Part shown: piece after piece, positions 55,897 through 63,770 of the stretch
Position numbering within the stretch: the first letter of the stretch is position 1
Layout of the letters: each line of letters starts with the position of its first letter
Assembly: GCF_012979535.1 (NCBI RefSeq)
Contig: NZ_CP053015.1
Location: 1,178,001-1,242,000 of the forward strand
Length of the DNA: 64,000 nt
Reading direction: 5' to 3'
From: Sphingomonas lacunae
Lineage (GTDB): Bacteria > Pseudomonadota > Alphaproteobacteria > Sphingomonadales > Sphingomonadaceae
Notes under the pieces: generated by a model
The model's database searches: none
What the model was told of the DNA's origin: nothing
The model's input: the letters and a program-made list of their open reading frames with translations, nothing else
Translations under genes and position numbers: made by a program

Positions 55897-55932
55897 CTAA
55901 TGTTAATCTGTTGCTAACCAAATGGCAACTCC
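55897..55932 (-). promoter_or_regulatory. Sigma-70-like promoter for the small ORF
   Basis: Read on the minus strand: TTGCCA, 17 bases, TAACAT. The -35 and -10 each match consensus at four or five of six positions. It lies in the shared region between the small ORF and the EAL operon; the rest of the gap 55933-56004 is A/T-rich and contains the palindrome AACATATGTT, possibly part of the EAL promoter. Confidence 0.5.
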
Positions 55933-56004
55933 GTCACTGTCTCCTGATGAAACAAAGAAAACACACTTAAACATATGTTCACCTAGTTCCGGCAATCAGG
56001 CACT

Positions 56005-56883
56005 ATGTTGCCTCCGTTCCGACCGTCTAAATCGCAGCAGCCTTCCAATTCGGCAGGTCCTGAGGCCTATGCGCGCGGGGAGGTCGGCCGCGGATTGCTC
56101 GGGGGCGAGTTTAGACTGGATTACCAGCCCAAATTGCATGCCCGCCGTGGCGTTATCGATAGTGTGGAAGCACTGGTTCGTTGGGACCACCCGCGCCTAG
56201 GGATGATGCTTCCTGACCGATTTATCGAGCAATGCGAATCGTCGGGTACCATCAACCAACTGACACTTTGGACCATTGAGCGTGCCATTGAGGATCAGCT
56301 CGAAATGCGGCGCCAGGGCATCTCACTCAGGGTGTTTGTCAATCTTTCCGCTCAGTTGTTGACTGAAGAGCGAACAGTTGCCGCTTTGTGCTCGCTGGCA
56401 ATGGGGCCAGGAGTGGACATTGGCATCGAAGTAACGGAAAGTTCGGTCATAGCCGATCCCGAGATTGCCTTTGCCAACATCCGACGGTTGCGCGAAGCTG
56501 GCCTGTGCATTGCAATTGATGATTACGGAGCCGGCCTGTCATCGCTCACCTATCTCAAACGGATCGAGGCTGATGAACTCAAGATAGACAAGAGCTTCGT
56601 GACCTCCCTTGGGACTAGTCACCGTGACCCCTTGATCGTCCGATCAACAATCGACCTCGCTCACGCACTAGGTATGTCCGTTACCGCAGAAGGTGTCGAG
56701 ACGCCTGCCGCACATGCGCTGCTCACTGTCATGGGTTGCGACATGATGCAGGGCTATTTGATTGGTCGCCCAATGGCACCGCAAGCTCTCATTCGCTATT
56801 TGGCCACGTTCAACCCTGCTTCCATTGCTGTCCCACCTGATAGCAGAGCTCTACGCGACAGTAAAATTTGGAAGCGTGCATGA
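56005..56883 (+). CDS. EAL domain protein (probable cyclic-di-GMP phosphodiesterase)
   Basis: A 292-residue soluble protein consisting mainly of one EAL domain. The EAL triplet is at 55-57 (SVEALVRWDHPRLG). The metal and catalytic set VFVNLSAQ, IEVTESS, IDDYGAGLSSLTYL, LKIDKSFV and AEGVE is complete, so it should hydrolyse c-di-GMP to pGpG. A short Ser/Pro/Gln N-terminus and a ~25-residue C-terminal tail are the only additions; there is no membrane segment or sensor. Its TGA overlaps the next ATG (ATGA at 56880), so it is coupled to a histidine kinase. Confidence 0.9.
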   Translation: MLPPFRPSKSQQPSNSAGPEAYARGEVGRGLLGGEFRLDYQPKLHARRGVIDSVEALVRWDHPRLGMMLPDRFIEQCESSGTINQLTLWTIERAIEDQLEMRRQGISLRVFVNLSAQLLTEERTVAALCSLAMGPGVDIGIEVTESSVIADPEIAFANIRRLREAGLCIAIDDYGAGLSSLTYLKRIEADELKIDKSFVTSLGTSHRDPLIVRSTIDLAHALGMSVTAEGVETPAAHALLTVMGCDMMQGYLIGRPMAPQALIRYLATFNPASIAVPPDSRALRDSKIWKRA

Positions 56884-59378
56884 CACGCAGAGATTTCTGG
56901 CGCGGGTGTCTGTTTTTTTTGCTGACATTTGCTGCGTTGCCGTCGTCAGCTGAGGGCATTGGCCGAGACTATTTGACTGAAATGTCTTTGCCATTGGCAA
57001 CTAATCCTGAAATTGCAGATTCTCACAGTCGGGAGCGGATCAGGAGTTTAACCGGGGATTACCGAGCCGCTAATGGTGACGCATTGGCTGAAGCGTTGTG
57101 GGTCAATGCCAATGCCAAGTTTCGCTTGGGACAAACCGATGAAGCTCGGGAATTGCTGGCAAGGGTTGAGCGGATGGCGCGGAGCGAGGGCGCTTCAAGC
57201 CGAATGCTTGCTTACGTTCAATTGCTGCGCGGAGCGATGGACCGATCCGCAGGTAACCTAGGTTCCGCGCTTCAATTTTATAGGCAAGCTCAGCAGCGAT
57301 TCATCGCCCTTTCAGATGATCGAGGGCATGCCTTGGCTTTACAGTCGTTGGGCGAGTTATATGCTGCGGTGGGCGACAGCGAGAACGCCATAAATTACCT
57401 GAAGATGGCTCAAGAGACTTATGAGGGCGATCCCGCGTTTCTGATGAGTCTTTATAACAATCAGGGCGTGGCCTACCAAAATGGGGAGAGGCACGTAGAG
57501 GCTATCTCAAGTTTTCTGAAAGCGATTGAGTCTGCCGAGGAAATTGGGTCGCCGAGCGTAATAACACGTATCAGGCTGAACATCACTATGTCAGCCCTAT
57601 GGTCTGGTCAACTCAATCTTGCACGCGCAACTTTAGATGATATCGGGCGGCCTGCCGCATACTCAAATGTAGCGCAGCGATCCGACATTTTCGCTTTCCA
57701 GGCATTTCTGGCTCTAAAAGAGGGCCGGCTGCGGCAAGCTCGAGAGTTAATTGATCAGGCACTATCGGGCATTGACAGCGGCACAACCACATCGAGCTTT
57801 GGCAAAGTCCACGTTATCGCTCACGAAATTTATGCGCGGATAGGCGACAGTCGCCGCGCGCTTGAACAGTTGGAAGCGGTTCGTCGCTTGGACCAAAGTG
57901 ACGCTCAGATTACGGCGTCGAACCGCGCTGCGGTTATCGCAGCGCAGTTCCAATTTGCCGCCCAAGATGCGCGCATTGCTCGACTGAAGGCTCAGCAGCG
58001 CCAAAAGGCAATCGAGTATCAGCGCAACGTGGCTCTCGTTTCAGTGTTCGGGAGCCTTGTGGCCCTGTCATTGTTGTTTGCCTTGCTCATTTTGGCGATT
58101 CGCAGCCGCAACCGGGCGCGCCGCGACCGAGCGGACCTGGCTGTAGCGAACGGTCACCTGCAACGGGCCCTTGCTGCCAAGGCTGAATTCCTCGCTTCCA
58201 CCAGTCACGAACTTCGCACGCCGCTCAACGGGATTTTGGGCATGACCCAGATCATGCTGGCCGACTCAAACTTGTCGGATCGGCTGCGCAATCAGGTCGA
58301 CCTGGTGCATGATGCTGGCACTACGATGCGCACGTTGGTCGATGACATTCTGGATGTTGCCAAGATCGAGCATGGCAGTTTCATCATCACGCCGCGACCA
58401 ACGGACGTGGTGTCGCTAGCAGCGCGAGTCATCCGGTTGTTCGAGGCGCAATCGCTGGAACGAGGGATTGTCCTGCACCTTGATGCTGACACTATGCCTG
58501 AAGGCCGACTGTTGGTTGATCCTGATCGGATGACGCAGATATTGTTCAACCTTGTGGGCAACGCCCTGAAGTTCACGCACGAGGGGTCCGTGCGTGTCGA
58601 GTTGTCGCGCATTGAGGATGATGGCGGGCAGCGGTTGCTGTTGAGTGTTGTCGACCAAGGGGTCGGGATTGCGCCCGAATGGCATGAGGCGATTTTCGAC
58701 ATGTTCCGTCAGGTTGATGGGACGCGGACGCGCCAGTTTGGAGGCACCGGCTTGGGCCTGGCGATTTGCCGGCAACTGGCGCGGGCGATGGACGGGGACA
58801 TCGGCGTCGAGAGCGTTGTTGGCGAGGGGTCGCGCTTCACTGTGTCGCTGCCGTGGCAGGAAGTAGAGGCCGAGGTAGAGCCACTATTCGTACCCGGGCT
58901 GGGGGGTGAGTCGAGCGGGGAATTGGTACGCGATGAGGACATTATCGTCGTCGCGCCGGACCCGCTGCGGGCTGCGTTGCTGGCGGCAATGGTGCGCCAT
59001 GCCGGCCTCACAGCAGTGATCATTGACGCGCCGGAACAAATCGCCATGCTGGCGAGTGATCCGGGCAAACTATGCCTTGTGGATGTCCGGGCCATGGCCA
59101 AGTTGGTCGAAGCGTGTAACCAAAGCGGGACCAACCCGTTGGCGCGCATGATAATTGCTGGTCAAGGGGACGAGGTCGTGCCTGAACAGATCGCTGCACA
59201 GTCGGTGCAGGTGGAATTCGCCCGCAATTCGGTCGCCGCCGCGATCCGCGCTGCCGCCGCCGAGCGCGAAACCAATGGTCAGGGTAATTGCAGCTTGCAT
59301 CAAGGCCTTACAAGGGCCAACGCGGATGCTGGGGCCAATCGGAACAAGCGTCGGTCACGCGCCATGAGCGGGATGTAA
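56880..59378 (+). CDS. Sensor histidine kinase with periplasmic TPR region and degenerate receiver domain
   Basis: 832 residues. A signal peptide (GCLFFLLTFAALPSSAEG) leads to ~340 residues of TPR-like helical repeats (for example GHALALQSLGELYAAVGDSE and MSLYNNQGVAYQNGERHVE), predicted periplasmic. One membrane helix is at about 383-408. The kinase has H443 in TSHELRTPLNG, N-box LVGNALKFTHEG, G1 DQGVGIAPEW and G2 GGTGLGLAICRQLARAM. After it, about 685-800 is a receiver-like fold (LCLVDVRAM) lacking the conserved acidic pair, Thr/Ser and Lys, so probably inactive. Its neighbours are an EAL phosphodiesterase upstream and a lone receiver downstream (TAATG overlap). G+C is low in the sensor half and high in the kinase half. 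Confidence 0.9.
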   Translation: MTRRDFWRGCLFFLLTFAALPSSAEGIGRDYLTEMSLPLATNPEIADSHSRERIRSLTGDYRAANGDALAEALWVNANAKFRLGQTDEARELLARVERMARSEGASSRMLAYVQLLRGAMDRSAGNLGSALQFYRQAQQRFIALSDDRGHALALQSLGELYAAVGDSENAINYLKMAQETYEGDPAFLMSLYNNQGVAYQNGERHVEAISSFLKAIESAEEIGSPSVITRIRLNITMSALWSGQLNLARATLDDIGRPAAYSNVAQRSDIFAFQAFLALKEGRLRQARELIDQALSGIDSGTTTSSFGKVHVIAHEIYARIGDSRRALEQLEAVRRLDQSDAQITASNRAAVIAAQFQFAAQDARIARLKAQQRQKAIEYQRNVALVSVFGSLVALSLLFALLILAIRSRNRARRDRADLAVANGHLQRALAAKAEFLASTSHELRTPLNGILGMTQIMLADSNLSDRLRNQVDLVHDAGTTMRTLVDDILDVAKIEHGSFIITPRPTDVVSLAARVIRLFEAQSLERGIVLHLDADTMPEGRLLVDPDRMTQILFNLVGNALKFTHEGSVRVELSRIEDDGGQRLLLSVVDQGVGIAPEWHEAIFDMFRQVDGTRTRQFGGTGLGLAICRQLARAMDGDIGVESVVGEGSRFTVSLPWQEVEAEVEPLFVPGLGGESSGELVRDEDIIVVAPDPLRAALLAAMVRHAGLTAVIIDAPEQIAMLASDPGKLCLVDVRAMAKLVEACNQSGTNPLARMIIAGQGDEVVPEQIAAQSVQVEFARNSVAAAIRAAAAERETNGQGNCSLHQGLTRANADAGANRNKRRSRAMSGM

Positions 59379-59770
59379 TGCGAATTTTGTTCATAGAAGA
59401 TGACGCGATGAACCGTCGTGTTGTCCGCGACATGCTGCACGTTGCCGGCCTGCCACTGGCCGAGGCGGATGGCGGTCGCGCCGGCATAGCCCGGTTGGAA
59501 CGCGAAGAGTTCGACATTGTCCTGCTCGACCTGCGCATGCCGGAAATGGACGGATTTGATGTGATCCGTGCCCTGCGGGGACGCAGCGATCATCTGCGTA
59601 ACATTCCCATCATCGTGGTGACCGCCGATGCCTCACCGGGCCTTGAGGAGGAATGCCTCGAAACAGGGGCTGATGCGGTCCTGTTCAAGCCGATTGCCAT
59701 GCAATCGCTGTTTGACAGCATTGCCGCCCTGTTCGTTGATCGCAGCGATCCCGACCAGCCGCTGGCTTGA
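59378..59770 (+). CDS. Single-domain response regulator
   Basis: 130 residues, a complete receiver domain and nothing else. Acidic pair D8-D9 (FIEDDAMNRR), phosphoacceptor D51 (LLDLRMPEMDG), T82 (VVTADA) and K104 (VLFKPIA) are all present. With no output domain it must act by protein contact, as in CheY or phosphorelay intermediates. Its ATG overlaps the kinase stop by one base (TAATG), so the upstream kinase is the likely phosphodonor. Confidence 0.93.
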   Translation: MRILFIEDDAMNRRVVRDMLHVAGLPLAEADGGRAGIARLEREEFDIVLLDLRMPEMDGFDVIRALRGRSDHLRNIPIIVVTADASPGLEEECLETGADAVLFKPIAMQSLFDSIAALFVDRSDPDQPLA

Positions 59771-59814
59771 TCGACGACCTTGTCGTCCAGCTGATAGTGC
59801 GCCGGAAGCGGCCC

Positions 59815-60231
59815 CTACTCCACCGGATCGAGCGGTCTTGGCCGCTTGTTGTCATCAAGGGCGACAAAGGTGAAGACGCCGCTCGTCACCGGCACATCGA
59901 CTTCTCCCCGATTGCGGGTGGCCACTACATCGATGCGGATGGCGAGCGATGTGCGCCCGCGCCGTTCGACCGAGGCATAGACCGAGATCAGGTCCTGAAG
60001 CAGGATTGGCGCGATAAAGGCCATCGATTCAATGGCAACGGTCGCGCAGGGACCATTGGCAATGCGCGAGGCGACAATACCACCGGCAATATCCATTTGG
60101 GACAGCACCCATCCGCCAAAGATATGGCCGTTATTGTTGATGTCCCCCGGCCGGGGCACGACCCTGAGTATGGGGTCCCGCCCGTCATGGACGAGGTTGG
60201 GCACGGCCGGTGCCGGCGGGTTGCCGCTCAT
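59815..60231 (-). CDS. Acyl-CoA thioesterase, YciA-like
   Basis: A 138-residue hotdog protein. The signature is GDINNNGHIFGGWVLSQMDIAGG (quoted here as NNNGHIFGGWVLSQMD), followed by IESMAFIAPILLQDLISVYA. In E. coli/Haemophilus YciA the residue after NGs is Asp; here it is His, which may change activity or specificity. It hydrolyses acyl-CoA esters in the cytoplasm by family. Its ATG overlaps the stop of the upstream small membrane protein gene (ATGA at 60228-60231). Confidence 0.85.
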   Translation of the reverse strand: MSGNPPAPAVPNLVHDGRDPILRVVPRPGDINNNGHIFGGWVLSQMDIAGGIVASRIANGPCATVAIESMAFIAPILLQDLISVYASVERRGRTSLAIRIDVVATRNRGEVDVPVTSGVFTFVALDDNKRPRPLDPVE

Positions 60232-60524
60232 GGTTTGTTGCGTTCCTCTTCCAGCCGGTCCTCGATCGCCTCGTCATGACCGGTACCGGAGGAGAGGAAG
60301 ACAAGGCCCATCAGTGCCGCACCCAGCATGACCGAAAGGAACACGCCGCCCGCCGCCGCGATATAGAGGTGCACGCTGGCGTCGGGGTTCCGCATGTGGA
60401 GGATGATGATGGCGATAACCGTGGCAACGGATGCGGCACTGGCCATCCACCACATCAGCCGCCGATAGCGTCGCCAAGCATAGCCGGAGACATCCGGATC
60501 ATCGAGATTCGAGGGCAGGGTCAT
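60228..60524 (-). CDS. Small two-helix membrane protein, function unknown
   Basis: 98 residues from ATG 60524 (MTLPSNLDDPDVSGYAWRRY), the first Met after which the sequence looks like a protein start. Two membrane helices, LMWWMASAASVATVIAIIIL and LYIAAAGGVFLSVMLGAALMG, lie with a short periplasmic loop, and the tail is acidic (DEAIEDRLEEERNKP). No family name is certain. It is the first gene of a pair with the thioesterase. Confidence 0.7.
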   Translation of the reverse strand: MTLPSNLDDPDVSGYAWRRYRRLMWWMASAASVATVIAIIILHMRNPDASVHLYIAAAGGVFLSVMLGAALMGLVFLSSGTGHDEAIEDRLEEERNKP

Positions 60525-60691
60525 GCCTGTCCTCATAGGCCCGGAGCGGGCGAAGGAGCAAGCGCCCTGCCTTCGTTTGCGCCCGGCAACAGGGGATTTT
60601 GCCATGTCCGCGCATCATGTTAGCCTGTCAGTGGCAAGGCGACAGCATTGCCGCCCGCAAAAGGCTCCAGCGCAGCAGGGAGACAGGCACA

Positions 60692-61120
60692 ATGACGATA
60701 CGGGCGATTTTGGCGGGCCGGAACGGCCCCGTTCACACGGCAGAGGGCAGCGAATCGGTGACAGCGGTGGTGTGTCGCCTGACCGAACAGCGAATCGGCG
60801 CGGTGCCGGTGATGGACGGTGAGCGGGTGATCGGCATTTTTTCCGAACGTGATGTTATCCACTGCCTCAACGCGCATGGCGGCGATGCCCTCGGCCTGCT
60901 GGTCCGCGATGTCATGACAGCGCCGGCTATCACCATCGACGCGGACACGCCGATCCTCGGCGCCCTGTCGCTGATGACCCGCCGGCGTATCCGCCACCTG
61001 CCGGTGGTCGCGGGCGACGCGCTGGTCGGGTTCATCTCAATCGGGGATCTGGTGAAATACCGGATCGAATCAATCGAGGCCGAAGCCGCGGCGATGCGGG
61101 ATTATATTGCGGGGAGTTAG
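60692..61120 (+). CDS. CBS domain pair protein
   Basis: 142 residues composed of two CBS motifs: TVRAILAG-type start, GAVPVMDGERVIGIFSERDVI (first CBS) and HLPVVAGDALVGFISIGDLVKYRI (second). ATG 60692 has AGGGAGA about 10 bases upstream. Such stand-alone CBS pairs bind adenine nucleotides or NAD and act as energy sensors. The C-terminal helix AAAMRDYIAG matches the common stand-alone form in Alphaproteobacteria. Partner unknown. Confidence 0.88.
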   Translation: MTIRAILAGRNGPVHTAEGSESVTAVVCRLTEQRIGAVPVMDGERVIGIFSERDVIHCLNAHGGDALGLLVRDVMTAPAITIDADTPILGALSLMTRRRIRHLPVVAGDALVGFISIGDLVKYRIESIEAEAAAMRDYIAGS

Positions 61121-61218
61121 CGCCCGTCCTTTTGTTGAGCGATCGTTGGTCCCGCAACCCTGTGGGGGATATGGCATAGCGTTACCGGCAGCCCGGCCAG
61201 TTTCCGGTCTACTCTCTA

Positions 61219-62325
61219 TCAGCGTCGATTCTGCCGTTGCCAGGCGCGGATGCGTGTTGCGATATTGGCCCTGATGCTGGCGTAGAACAGACCAATCTCA
61301 TGATAGTGCAAAACGCCGCCGCCGAGCGCGTCGAGCCCCAGTGAAGGGTCACGGTCAACAAGCAGAAAGCCGCTGTCGCAGCGCGCGCCGGCCAAACCAC
61401 GGCGAAGCGGCTGCATAGCCCCTTCGCCCGGTGCTCCGGGCACCGATCCCGGATTGGCGGAGGGCGCCACGGCGACAGTGTCCCGCCGCCAGCTGAGCGG
61501 ATTGACGCACAGCGGCGTCCGTCCTTCGTCCGTGCCGTAACGAGCAGCATAGCGAGCCCCGGAAAAGCGATGGAACACTGTCAGGTCAGCGTCCGCTGTC
61601 ATGGCATTCCATGCCAGCACGCAGCCGGTTTGCGCAGGTGCGCTGCAGGGTAGCAGGTGCGGATAGGTTCGCCCGAAATCGCCCTCCGTCAGGTCCAACC
61701 CGATGACATAGGCAGCGACCATGCGGTGCGCGGCCGGCTGGCCGTCGATGCGGTCGATCAGCAACCTGCGGGCCATTTCCGCCCCCTGGCTATGGCCGGC
61801 GATGATGAAGGGCCGGCCATGATTGTCGTTCGCCATATAATGGTCAAAGGCGCGCAGCACATCCGAATAGGCCAGCGCATAGGCGCGACCACCATCACCG
61901 GTCATCATCCGGTCGGCTGTCGCAAGGAAGGAGGCCTGACGGTAACGCGGGGCAAAGATGCGGCAACAGCCGTTGAATACACCGGCCTGCCGGGCGATGA
62001 CACTGGCGTCGGTCCAGCGATTGACCCCGACATCGGCGATATCCTGATTCCAGCGATCAGGGCTGCGGAATGTCGTCGGGTGGATGTAGAAGACATCGGC
62101 ATCGGGACGGCGCGCGGGGCGACTGGCGTTGACCGGGCGCGAAACACTGGCTCCTGGCGCTCCGGGTCGCGCCGCCCAACTGGTCGGCACGGCATAATCA
62201 GGGGCAGGGGGCGCAGGCTGGTCAGCAAAAGCCGGTGGCGATGGTAGAGGGGCGTTCTGGGCTGACAAGGGTGCCGCGCCCAGCAACAGGGCGAAGGCGG
62301 CAAGGCGAAGTGTCGTCACGGGCAT
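61219..62325 (-). CDS. DUF3089 alpha/beta hydrolase-like exported protein
   Basis: 368 residues. A signal peptide (TLRLAAFALLLGAAPLSAQ) is followed by a Pro-rich stretch and the DUF3089 domain: DVFYIHPTTF, IFAPRYRQASF, the nucleophile elbow FIIAGHSQGAEMARRLL, and the C-terminal GGGVLHYHEIGLFYASIRANI. The GHSQG elbow suggests esterase or lipase activity outside the cytoplasm; no substrate is known. It is divergent from another exported alpha/beta hydrolase gene across 152 bp. Confidence 0.85.
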   Translation of the reverse strand: MPVTTLRLAAFALLLGAAPLSAQNAPLPSPPAFADQPAPPAPDYAVPTSWAARPGAPGASVSRPVNASRPARRPDADVFYIHPTTFRSPDRWNQDIADVGVNRWTDASVIARQAGVFNGCCRIFAPRYRQASFLATADRMMTGDGGRAYALAYSDVLRAFDHYMANDNHGRPFIIAGHSQGAEMARRLLIDRIDGQPAAHRMVAAYVIGLDLTEGDFGRTYPHLLPCSAPAQTGCVLAWNAMTADADLTVFHRFSGARYAARYGTDEGRTPLCVNPLSWRRDTVAVAPSANPGSVPGAPGEGAMQPLRRGLAGARCDSGFLLVDRDPSLGLDALGGGVLHYHEIGLFYASIRANIATRIRAWQRQNRR

Positions 62326-62477
62326 GGCGGGCTCCCCAGCGCGGGCAGGTTCATCCCGCCTTCAGCCATGCAAACAGAATTGGCGGACGGCCTGCAACCG
62401 CCATGTCATACTATCCGCTGGGTGGACGGGCGGCCCTGACCATTGGCGAACAGGGCTTTGTCGGTAACAATGGCATC

Positions 62478-63398
62478 ATGACGCATATCGCAGATCGAAG
62501 GACCATAGTTCTTGGCAGCCTGTCGCTTGCCGGCATCTCGCTTGTCACGGCCCGGGCCGGACGGGCCTCGCAGGTCGCGACAGGGCAGGGACAGGCATCA
62601 ACCGGTTTGACCAGTGAACTGGTGCTGGCCGACGGCCGTCCTGTCACCATCTGGTCGTGGCTTCCCACGCATCGGCGTCCCCGCGCGACCATCCTCTTTT
62701 CCCATGGTGCCGCATCGGCACCGTGGAAATATGAGCATTTGATCCAGCATTGGGTTGCTGCCGGCTATATGGTCCACGCGCCATTGCACGTTGATTCAAC
62801 CGACCACCCCGAGCGTGACCGCTTTTCGCCCGCCGCAAGTTGGCCAGCGAGGATTGCCGACATGCGGGCGCTGGCCGAGCACCATGGGCGAGAGCGCTAT
62901 GTTGCCGCCGGACACAGCTATGGCGGGTTGATGGCGCTGGCGCTGGGCGGGGCCGCGCCAACAGTGCCACCCGGCATTGCAACGCCCTTGCGTGATCCAC
63001 GGGTGCAGGCCGTTGTCGCCTTCTCTCCGCCCGCACCCATCCCCGGCTTTGTCGATGCCGCGGCCTTTGCGCCGCTGGCGGTGCCCGCCCTGATCCAGAC
63101 CGGTACCGACGACATGCCACCGGGAACCAGCGACTGGCGCGGCCATCTCGTCGCATGGGAAGCCCCTGCCGCAGGTGGCAACCGCTATGCCCTCGTGCTC
63201 GACGGGGTTGATCATTATTTCAAGGGGGCCATCTGCCGCCCGGAATTGCCCGGTCCGCCGCAACTGGCCGAACTGGCGCAGGCTGCCGCAATTTCCATTG
63301 AACTGATCGAGGGCTTTGCCCGCAACCGCCGCCGGGCCCGCCGTGCGCTTGATGCACGGATGAGCGCCAGCGGACCGGTGCAATTGCTGCGCCGCTGA
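62478..63398 (+). CDS. Exported alpha/beta hydrolase (chlorophyllase/platelet-activating-factor hydrolase-like)
   Basis: 306 residues. ATG 62478 was chosen because it gives a twin-arginine-like signal, IADRRTIVLGSLSLAGISLVTA. The hydrolase has ATILFSHGAASAPWKYEHLI, the nucleophile elbow YVAAGHSYGGLMALALGG (Ser about 141), an acid residue in QTGTDDMPPG and His in LDGVDHYF. It should cleave esters in the periplasm. Substrate unknown. Confidence 0.82.
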   Translation: MTHIADRRTIVLGSLSLAGISLVTARAGRASQVATGQGQASTGLTSELVLADGRPVTIWSWLPTHRRPRATILFSHGAASAPWKYEHLIQHWVAAGYMVHAPLHVDSTDHPERDRFSPAASWPARIADMRALAEHHGRERYVAAGHSYGGLMALALGGAAPTVPPGIATPLRDPRVQAVVAFSPPAPIPGFVDAAAFAPLAVPALIQTGTDDMPPGTSDWRGHLVAWEAPAAGGNRYALVLDGVDHYFKGAICRPELPGPPQLAELAQAAAISIELIEGFARNRRRARRALDARMSASGPVQLLRR

Positions 63399-63404
63399 GC
63401 GCGG

Positions 63405-63770
63405 TCAGTTGACCGCGATCTCGGCGATTGTTTCGCGATACTTGTCCTCGCTGTCGGCGGCAGCCGCTTCGGATGCCTCTTTGCGAGCCAGATAGAAGAG
63501 CCTTTCGAGGAAATCCTGGCGCCACGCCTCGCGCGCTTCTAGCGCTGCTGGATCAAGCACAAGTGCATCAATGCCAGGCGCGAGATCGATGCCATGGGCT
63601 TTTGCCACCCGCTCGCCCGCATCAATGCGGTCGTGCAGGACGTTAATCTCATTGGCGAGAACCATGACCATGGACATCAACTGGTCTATCCCGTCATTCG
63701 GAAAGAATTGCGGGCGCTTGCCCTTGGCGTCCTTGATGACGTGCGGACGATCCTGTGCCGGGTTCATCAT
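63405..63770 (-). CDS. Hypothetical protein
   Basis: 121 residues from ATG 63770, whose codon overlaps the stop of the upstream gene (ATGA), so the two are co-translated. It is mainly helical: DGIDQLMSMVMVLANEINVLHDRI, then AREAWRQDFLERLFYLARKEA, and an acidic Ala-rich end. No signal or membrane segment. I do not recognise the family. It is convergent with the alpha/beta hydrolase, stops being 6 bases apart. Confidence 0.65.
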   Translation of the reverse strand: MMNPAQDRPHVIKDAKGKRPQFFPNDGIDQLMSMVMVLANEINVLHDRIDAGERVAKAHGIDLAPGIDALVLDPAALEAREAWRQDFLERLFYLARKEASEAAAADSEDKYRETIAEIAVN

